Positions 56,866-64,000 of a DNA stretch of 64,000 nucleotides are shown piece after piece; within the stretch, counting starts at the first letter, position 1; each line of letters starts with the position of its first letter. The stretch covers positions 310,001-374,000 of the forward strand of contig NZ_JANAVF010000006.1 in the NCBI RefSeq assembly GCF_024213195.1. The letters run 5' to 3'. The notes under the pieces are model-generated. The model ran no database searches. It saw only the letters and a program-made list of their open reading frames with translations, and was not told where the DNA came from. The DNA comes from Streptomyces sp. TBY4. Lineage in GTDB: Bacteria > Actinomycetota > Actinomycetes > Streptomycetales > Streptomycetaceae. A program made the position numbers and the translations under genes.

Positions 56866-57024
56866 AGTGCGGAGGGGAGTATTCCTGCTTTCCTGCTACG
56901 GCGTGCCCGTCAATACGGACTGCAATCGGTCCCGGGGCGCCGGCCCGTGGCCCCCTGGCCGTCCGGGTGGAAGAGACCTCCGGCAGCGATGACGCTGACA
57001 AAGTTCTGAGCCATCTGCCGGAGG
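56866..57024 (+). promoter_or_regulatory. yybP-ykoY (manganese) riboswitch controlling terC
   Basis: The aptamer closes with P1 CGGAGG (56870-56875) / CCTCCG (56977-56982). The conserved loop GGGGAGTA is at 56874-56881 and the partner loop AAGAGACC at 56971-56978, as in RF00080. The 3' strand CCTCCGGCAG (56977-56986) is also a perfect complement of CTGCCGGAGG (57015-57024), which contains the ribosome-binding site. Mn-bound P1 would free the site and allow translation. A possible promoter upstream is CTGACC (56811) - N18 - TACCTT (56835), weakly supported. Confidence 0.85.
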
Positions 57025-57033
57025 CGTGTTCAC

Positions 57034-58026
57034 GTGGACGTTTCGTTGACCCTATGGGTGCTGACCATTCTCGGTCTCTGCATCCTCATCGGCGCCGATT
57101 TCTTCATCGGCCGCAAGCCGCACGACGTTTCCATGAAGGAAGCGGGCATCTGGACGGTCGTCTGGATCGTCCTCGCGGTGCTCTTCGGACTCGGCCTGAT
57201 GGTGTTCGGGCACGGCCAGGCCTCGCAGGAGTTCTTCGCCGGTTTCATCACCGAGAAGTCCCTGAGCGTGGACAACCTCTTCGTCTTCGTCCTGATCATG
57301 GCGAAGTTCGCGGTCCCCTCGCAGCTCCAGCAGCGCGTGCTGCTGATCGGCGTGCTCATCGCCCTCGTCCTGCGCGCGATCTTCATCGCCGCCGGCGCCG
57401 CGATCATCGCCAACTTCTCGTGGGTCTTCTACATCTTCGGCGCCTTCCTCATCTACACCGCCTGGAAGCTGATCCAGGAAGCCCGCAAGGACGAGGACGA
57501 CGAGGAGTTCGAGGAGAACCGCCTCCTCAAGTCCATCGAGAAGAAGTTCGGCGTAGCCGACCGCTACCACGGCACCAAGCTCTTCATCCAGAACAACGGC
57601 AAGCGCGTCCTGACCCCGCTGATGGTCGTCATGCTCGCCATCGGCACCACCGACGTGCTGTTCGCCCTGGACTCGATCCCCGCGATCTTCGGCCTCACCC
57701 AGGACCCGTACATCGTCTTCACCGCCAACGCCTTTGCCCTGATGGGTCTGCGCCAGCTGTACTTCCTCATCGGCGGCCTGCTCAAGAAGCTGGTCCACCT
57801 CAGCTACGGCCTCTCCGTCATCCTCGGCTTCATCGGCGTCAAGCTCGTGCTGCACGCCCTGCACGAGTCGGGCCTGCACGTCCCGCAGATCTCCATCCCG
57901 GTCTCCCTCGGCGTCATCTGCGGCGTCCTGGTGATCACCACGATCACCAGCCTGATCGCCTCGAAGAAGCAGTCCGAGGCCGAGGCCGCCGAGGCGGCGG
58001 CCGGCCCGGAGCGCATCGACGCCTGA
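57034..58026 (+). CDS. terC: TerC family integral membrane protein (manganese exporter type)
   Basis: 330 residues from GTG 57034, nine bases after GGAGG. Eight or nine membrane segments. Acidic metal-site motifs typical of TerC/Alx are FITEKSLSVDNLFVFVLIM and GTTDVLFALDSIPAIFGLT. The family includes bacterial Alx and MeeF/MeeY proteins that export Mn, used partly for secreted metalloenzymes. The upstream Mn riboswitch fits this. Near the Ter-type genes, as in other actinomycetes. Confidence 0.94.
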   Translation: MDVSLTLWVLTILGLCILIGADFFIGRKPHDVSMKEAGIWTVVWIVLAVLFGLGLMVFGHGQASQEFFAGFITEKSLSVDNLFVFVLIMAKFAVPSQLQQRVLLIGVLIALVLRAIFIAAGAAIIANFSWVFYIFGAFLIYTAWKLIQEARKDEDDEEFEENRLLKSIEKKFGVADRYHGTKLFIQNNGKRVLTPLMVVMLAIGTTDVLFALDSIPAIFGLTQDPYIVFTANAFALMGLRQLYFLIGGLLKKLVHLSYGLSVILGFIGVKLVLHALHESGLHVPQISIPVSLGVICGVLVITTITSLIASKKQSEAEAAEAAAGPERIDA

Positions 58027-58054
58027 TCCTGGGCCGCCCCCCCCGTGTCACCCC

Positions 58055-58089
58055 GAGCCACCCCGGTCGCCGCGCGACCGGGGTGGCTC
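58055..58089 (+). terminator. Terminator after terC
   Basis: Perfect 16-base stem GAGCCACCCCGGTCGC (58055-58070) / its complement (58074-58089), 3-base loop, 28 bases after the terC stop. Confidence 0.88.
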
Positions 58090-58141
58090 CGGCCTAGGCT
58101 GAGGATGCTGCTTGGCCGTCGTACGACAAGGAGGCCCTGCG

Positions 58142-59365
58142 ATGAGGGCGACCCGGATGCGTATGCGCAGGGCCTGTGTGGCCGTCTCGGCCGCGGGCGC
58201 ACTCCTGGCCCCGGTCGCCGCGGGCACCGCGTACGGGGCCACGGCCCCGGCGCGGTCCGTGTCGGCGGTCCCCTCCCCGGACGGGGAGTTCCCGGAGCTG
58301 ACCCCGGCCGTCGCGGCCCGACTGGACAAGGCCGTGCGCCAGGTCATGGAACAGACCGGGGTGCCAGGCGTGACCGTGGGCCTGTGGGCCCCCGGCAAGG
58401 GCAGCTACGTGAAGTCCTTCGGCGTGGCCGACAAGGCGACCGGCGCGCCCATGAAGCCCGATCTCGGGGTCCGCATCGGCAGCGAGACCAAGACCTTCAC
58501 GGTCACCGCCCTCCTCCAGCTCGTCGACCAGGGCAAGATCGCCCTGGACGACCCCATCGGCAAGTACATCAGCGGGGTCCCGAACGGGGACCGCATCACC
58601 CTGCGCGAACTGGCGGGGATGCGCAGCGGGCTCTACAACTACAGCGAGGACCCGGGGTTCTCCAAGGAGCTCAACGGCACCTCCGTCTTCACGCCGCAGC
58701 AGCTGCTCGACATCTCCTTCAAGCACCCGGTGAACTTCGAGCCGGGCGCGAAGTTCGAGTACTCCAACACCAACCTGATCCTGCTCGGCCTGGTGGTGGA
58801 GAAGATCACCGGCAGGCCGATCCAGGAGGTCATAGGGCAGGACGTGGTGAAGCCCGCAGGGCTGAGCAGTCGCACCCTCTTCCCCGTCGGCCCGGAGTTC
58901 CCCGAGCCGCACGCGCACGGGTACACCAATGACCTGCCCGGCGGGAAGATCGTGGACGCGACCGACTTCAACCCGTCCTGGGCCTGGGCCGCCGGGGCGA
59001 TGGTCTCGACACTGGAGGACCTGCGCAGCTGGGCCAAGACCCTGGCCACCGGCACCCTGCTGACCCCCGCGACCCAGGCCGAGCGGCTGAAGACACAGCC
59101 GATCGGCATCATCCCCGGCGACGGCTACGGGCTCGGCATCTTCAACGTCCAGGGCTGGATCGGCCACAACGGCTCACTGCCCGGGTACGAGACGCTGACC
59201 GTCTACCTGCCCGAGGAGCAGGCCACCATGGTCATCGTTCTGAACACCGACGACCTGTACAAGGGCCAGGAGCCCAGCACCCTCTTCGGGGCGGCCGTCA
59301 CCGGCATCGTGACTCCGGACCATGTGTATCCGGGTCACAAGGAGGTCGTGCCCAGGGCCGGCTGA
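58142..59365 (+). CDS. Secreted serine hydrolase (class C beta-lactamase / D-Ala-D-Ala carboxypeptidase family)
   Basis: 407 residues from ATG 58142 with AAGGAGG. A signal peptide ends near GTAYGATA. The serine beta-lactamase-fold motifs are present: SxxK as GSETKTFTVTALLQ, YxN as KFEYSNTNLILLG and HxG as WIGHNGSLPGYETL. Actinomycete members of this form include R61-type DD-carboxypeptidases that trim or cross-link peptidoglycan peptides. Its end overlaps the convergent transporter gene by 31 bases. Confidence 0.92.
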   Translation: MRATRMRMRRACVAVSAAGALLAPVAAGTAYGATAPARSVSAVPSPDGEFPELTPAVAARLDKAVRQVMEQTGVPGVTVGLWAPGKGSYVKSFGVADKATGAPMKPDLGVRIGSETKTFTVTALLQLVDQGKIALDDPIGKYISGVPNGDRITLRELAGMRSGLYNYSEDPGFSKELNGTSVFTPQQLLDISFKHPVNFEPGAKFEYSNTNLILLGLVVEKITGRPIQEVIGQDVVKPAGLSSRTLFPVGPEFPEPHAHGYTNDLPGGKIVDATDFNPSWAWAAGAMVSTLEDLRSWAKTLATGTLLTPATQAERLKTQPIGIIPGDGYGLGIFNVQGWIGHNGSLPGYETLTVYLPEEQATMVIVLNTDDLYKGQEPSTLFGAAVTGIVTPDHVYPGHKEVVPRAG

Positions 59366-60747
59366 CCCTTCCCGGCGTCCGAGTCCCCGCCATCGTTCCC
59401 GCGGTCCGCGTCCGGGCCCGTCCGCTGCCGTACGACCACCGGGTTGGTCTCCGGCAGCAGCGCGAAGCAGGCCAGCGAGACCAGGGCGATCGCCGTCAGG
59501 TACACGGCGACGGCCCACGGCGGGCCGGACTCACCCGCCAGCGCCGTGGCCACGATCGGGGTCAGGGCGCCGCCCAGCACCCCGCCGAGGTTGTAGCCGA
59601 CGGCCGCGCCCGTGCAGCGGATCCGCGGGGCGTACAACTCGGGCAGGTACGCCCCCACCACCGCGAACATCGTCACCATGCCGAGCAGGGCGCCGAACAG
59701 GCCCGCCGTCATCAGCACCGGGTCCGCGGTGCGCAGCAGCGCCACGAAGGGGAACATCCACAGCGCGGACGCCGCGCAGCCCGCCAGGCACAGCGGGCGC
59801 CGGCCGTACCGGTCGCCGAGCACCGCGACCACCGGGGTGGCGGCCCCCTTGAGGGCGACGGCCACCATGATGCAGGCCAGCATCGTGGAGCGGTGCACGC
59901 CGAGGTGCTCGGTGGCGTACGCGAGGGACCAGGTGGTGACGGCGTAGAAGACGGCGTACCCCACGGCCAGGGCCCCGCCGGTCAGCAGGAGCAGCCGCCA
60001 GTGGCCCCGTAGCACCTCGGCCAGCGGGGCGGTCGCCCGGTGGCCGGTCTCGGCCAGGGCGCGGAACTGCGGGGTCTCCTCCACCGAGCGGCGCAGCCAC
60101 AGCCCGGTCAGGGCCAGCAGTCCCGCCACCCAGAACGGCACCCGCCAGCCCCAGGCGGCGAACTGCCCGTCGGACAGGGTGCTCGACAGGGTCAGCATCA
60201 GGCCGTTGGCCAGCAGGAACCCGACCGCCGGACCCATCTGCGGGAAGCTCGACCACAGTCCGCGCCGCCCTTCGGGGGCGTGCTCCGAGGTCAGCAGCAC
60301 CGCGCCGCCCCACTCCCCGCCGAGGCCGAGGCCCTGGAGGAAGCGCAGCAGGACCAGCAGGACCGGCGCGGCCATCCCGATGGAGGCGTACGAGGGCACG
60401 CAGCCCACCGCCACCGTGGCCAGGCCGGTGAGCAGCAGGGAGGCGAGCAGCACCGGGCGGCGGCCGTACCGGTCGCCGATGTGGCCGAAGACGGCGGAGC
60501 CCAGGGGGCGGGCGAGGAAGCCGACGCCGAAGGTGCCGAAGGCGGCGAGGGTCCCGGCGAGCGGGGAGAAGGAGGGGAAGAAGAGCGGGCCGAGCACCAG
60601 GGCGGCAGCGGTCCCGTAGACGAAGAAGTCGTAGAACTCGATGGCGGTGCCGACGAGGGAGGCCGAGGCGAGCCGGAGCATCGAGGGGGAAGGGGGCGGG
60701 ACGGAGGCCGGATCGGCCGGGGGAGCGGGGGAGGGGTCCTGTCGCAT
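59335..60747 (-). CDS. MFS metabolite:H+ symporter (MHS family)
   Basis: 470 residues, twelve membrane segments. MHS marks: SLVGTAIEFYDFFVYGTAAA in helix 1, GHIGDRYGRRPVLLASLLLT after helix 2, RFLQGLGLGGEWGGAVLLTSE in helix 4 and VLGDRYGRRPLCLAG in the second half. Relatives import citrate, shikimate, proline betaine or ketoglutarate. The substrate is undecided. A hydrophilic C-terminal tail of about 45 residues is unusual and overlaps the convergent gene. Confidence 0.9.
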   Translation of the reverse strand: MRQDPSPAPPADPASVPPPSPSMLRLASASLVGTAIEFYDFFVYGTAAALVLGPLFFPSFSPLAGTLAAFGTFGVGFLARPLGSAVFGHIGDRYGRRPVLLASLLLTGLATVAVGCVPSYASIGMAAPVLLVLLRFLQGLGLGGEWGGAVLLTSEHAPEGRRGLWSSFPQMGPAVGFLLANGLMLTLSSTLSDGQFAAWGWRVPFWVAGLLALTGLWLRRSVEETPQFRALAETGHRATAPLAEVLRGHWRLLLLTGGALAVGYAVFYAVTTWSLAYATEHLGVHRSTMLACIMVAVALKGAATPVVAVLGDRYGRRPLCLAGCAASALWMFPFVALLRTADPVLMTAGLFGALLGMVTMFAVVGAYLPELYAPRIRCTGAAVGYNLGGVLGGALTPIVATALAGESGPPWAVAVYLTAIALVSLACFALLPETNPVVVRQRTGPDADRGNDGGDSDAGKGQPALGTTSL

Positions 60748-60860
60748 GCTGCAGCAATTACCCTGCCCCGCGCCCTCAGGACGTGCGTTCGGTCATCAAT
60801 GACCGGAAGGAGGTGCGGTGCGGCGCGAGGTTGACGGGCCGACCCCTCCTCCGCCGCCCG

Positions 60861-61517
60861 CTACCAGCCGCGCTCGCGCCATTCCGCCAGGTGGGGGCGC
60901 TCGGCGCCGAGCGTGGTGTCGTTGCCGTGGCCGGGGTAGACCCAGGTCTCGTCGGGCAGCCGGTCGAAGAGCTGGCGCTCCACGTCGTCGATGAGCCGGG
61001 CGAAGGCCTTCGGGTCGCCCTGGGTGTTGCCGACGCCGCCGGGGAAGAGGCAGTCGCCGGTGAACACGTGCGGGTGGCCGTGCGGGTCGTCGTAGACGAG
61101 CGCGATCGAGCCGGGGGTGTGGCCGACCAGGTGGCGGGCGGTCAGCGTGACCCGGCCGACCGTGATCGTGTCCCCGTCCCCGACGAGCACGTCGGTGGCG
61201 ACCGGGATGCCCTCGGCGTCGTGGGCGCCCGCGTACGTCCGTGCGCCGGTCGCCGCGGCGACCTCGGCCAGGGCGCCCCAGTGGTCGCCGTGCCGGTGGG
61301 TGGTGACGACGGAAGCGATGCCGTCGTCCCCGATCAGGCTCAGCAGGGTGCCCGCCTCGGCGGCCGCGTCGATGAGCAGCTGCTCATCGGTGGCCCGGCA
61401 GCGCAGCAGGTAGGCGTTGTTGTTCATCGAGCCCACCGCGACCTTGGAAATCATCAGGTCCGCGAGCTCGTGCACGTCGGCCGGACCGCCGACTTTGACC
61501 TCTCCGGTGTACGTCAT
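60861..61517 (-). CDS. MBL-fold metallo-hydrolase (glyoxalase II-like)
   Basis: 218 residues. The zinc ligands are complete: THRHGDHWG (HxHxDH), the His of LVGHTPGSIALVY, the Asp of HVFTGDCLFPGG and the His of WVYPGHGND. Proteins of this type hydrolyse thioesters such as S-lactoyl or mycothiol conjugates. In mycothiol-producing bacteria the neighbour, a mycothiol-dependent enzyme on the same strand, makes this attractive, though they are divergent from uvrA and not proven linked. Confidence 0.92.
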   Translation of the reverse strand: MTYTGEVKVGGPADVHELADLMISKVAVGSMNNNAYLLRCRATDEQLLIDAAAEAGTLLSLIGDDGIASVVTTHRHGDHWGALAEVAAATGARTYAGAHDAEGIPVATDVLVGDGDTITVGRVTLTARHLVGHTPGSIALVYDDPHGHPHVFTGDCLFPGGVGNTQGDPKAFARLIDDVERQLFDRLPDETWVYPGHGNDTTLGAERPHLAEWRERGW

Positions 61518-61545
61518 GTTTCCGATCCTAAGGGTCTCGTCCGGG

Positions 61546-62247
61546 CTAGAGCGGGGGCAGCTCGGGGAGGTGGCCGCCTTCGATCAGCGTGAGGTGCGCG
61601 CCCTGGTCCCCGCGCCCGGCGAGCCAGCCGAGCAGCTCGTCGCGGGTGCCGCCCAGGGTGACGGGCGTGCCCTCCGTGCCACCGGTGTGCCAGGTGAGGC
61701 CGGTGCCGTCGTGCCCGAGCCACAGGGTGACCGGCGGGACGTCCGGGCGTCCCGACCAGCGGTCGGCGAGGAAGGCGATCTCGCGCTCGGCGAACTCGTC
61801 CGGGAGGTCATCCAGCTCGTAGCCGATGTTCAGGTCGACGTGGTGCAGCTCGACCTCGATCAGGCGCCGGAAGGGGACGCGGGCGGCGACGTCGGTGACT
61901 CCGTTGCGCAGCTCCACGACGCGGGTCCAGTCCTGCGGGCGCCCGGCCACGTCCTCCCAGCGGGCGGCGGAATTCCGGACGTCCTCCAGCTGTTCCAGGA
62001 GGGGCCGGCCGAAGTCGCGCTCGATGTCCGCCTCGCGGGCGGCGCCGCTCTCGTACATGGGGCGGCCCTCGAAGACGTTCACCAGGGCGTCGGCGTTGCG
62101 GGCGAGGTGGGCCAGGATGTGGCCGCGCGTCCAGCCGGGGAGATGTGACTCTTCGGCCAGAGCGGCGTTGTCCAGCTTCGCGGCCGCGGTCAGCAACCGG
62201 TCCGTGGCCTCACGGACGGATCGCAGGTCATGCGCATGGTCAATCAT
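61546..62247 (-). CDS. Maleylpyruvate isomerase-type mycothiol-dependent enzyme
   Basis: 233 residues from ATG 62247 (MIDHAHDLRSV), where the DinB/MDMPI helical bundle begins. Blocks LPGWTRGHILAHLARNADAL and RLIEVELHHVDLNIGYELDD supply the metal-binding histidines and acidic residue of the MDMPI N-terminal domain; a smaller C-terminal domain follows. It probably uses mycothiol as cofactor in an isomerisation or detoxification. It precedes the MBL hydrolase by 28 bases on the same strand. Confidence 0.9.
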   Translation of the reverse strand: MIDHAHDLRSVREATDRLLTAAAKLDNAALAEESHLPGWTRGHILAHLARNADALVNVFEGRPMYESGAAREADIERDFGRPLLEQLEDVRNSAARWEDVAGRPQDWTRVVELRNGVTDVAARVPFRRLIEVELHHVDLNIGYELDDLPDEFAEREIAFLADRWSGRPDVPPVTLWLGHDGTGLTWHTGGTEGTPVTLGGTRDELLGWLAGRGDQGAHLTLIEGGHLPELPPL

Positions 62248-62434
62248 GCGGGCGAGCCTAGTGGTCGCCGGGCCGGCCGCACACGATCGGGTGAAGCGGT
62301 CGGCGTAGTGCCGAAAATCGAATGCACGTGCTATACGCTCGGGGTTCAGTCTCCCACTCCATCGCAGAGGCGCCCCCCAATATCCTGGGACGGGGGCCCG
62401 TGCCCCCGCTCTCTCAAGAAAGGTGCGGACCGGC

Positions 62435-64000
<1,566 letters not shown>

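Noticed and set aside
62248..62434. RecA-NDp promoter before uvrA
   Set aside because: GTTCAGTCTCCCAC near 62343 only loosely resembles TGTCAGTG and lacks a -10 at the right distance.

Overview
The window is a high-GC actinomycete chromosome, almost certainly Streptomyces. The evidence is very high third-position GC, a chaplin with an LAxTG sorting signal, mycothiol-type enzymes, an ANTAR response regulator, GTG starts and leaderless promoters. From memory, the order pyk, ANTAR regulator, liv transporter, polA, rpsA, coaE, uvrB, terC, uvrA matches the conserved core of Streptomyces chromosomes. This is therefore mostly core genome, with small variable patches.

Layout. 1-8.4 kb: end of a siderophore-type amine N-hydroxylase, a Tat-exported 5'-nucleotidase, a SIMPL protein, pyruvate kinase, an alpha/beta hydrolase divergent from a TetR regulator, a small winged-helix protein behind a SoxR/MerR-type promoter, a LAGLIDADG-like protein, a tRNA-Leu(CAA) with a short variable loop, and an ANTAR regulator. 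8.5-14.3 kb: a five-gene branched-chain amino-acid ABC transporter (livJHMGF). 14.6-18.5 kb: two envelope proteins, a hotdog thioesterase and a YdeP-type molybdopterin oxidoreductase. 18.9-28.9 kb: polA, a DUF4184 membrane protein, a lytic transglycosylase with a Pro-Thr tail, a DUF3068 pair, a frameshifted hrpB helicase and a methyltransferase. 29-33 kb: rpsA with a structured leader, a PAC2 protein, coaE and a TPR protein. 33-46 kb: accessory genes, including a membrane-anchored HTH protein, a 650-bp low-complexity array, an SNF2 helicase with a SWIM partner, a two-domain chaplin, a WGR/beta-propeller protein and a uridine-kinase-like protein. 46-51.6 kb: pseudouridine catabolism (psuK, psuG), an MFS exporter, ogt and a secreted glycerophosphodiesterase. 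51.8-64 kb: uvrB, two TerD-type proteins, TerC behind a manganese (yybP-ykoY) riboswitch, a serine hydrolase, an MHS transporter, an MBL hydrolase, a mycothiol-dependent enzyme and the start of uvrA.

The main cross-cutting signal is a shared promoter, T(T)GTCAGTG-N8-TAnnnT, found at five places with the same 8-base spacing. It matches the RecA-independent DNA-damage promoter (RecA-NDp, PafBC-dependent) of mycobacteria. It lies before polA, uvrB and ogt, in each case placing the transcription start on the start codon, so these mRNAs are predicted leaderless. It also lies before the SNF2-SWIM pair and the WGR/propeller gene, which makes those poorly described genes candidate members of a DNA-damage regulon.

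Other notable items are an rpsA leader hairpin that hides the ribosome-binding site, a two-state Mn riboswitch visible base by base, a class-I-shaped tRNA-Leu, and a dispersed Streptomyces repeat read in frame inside hrpB.
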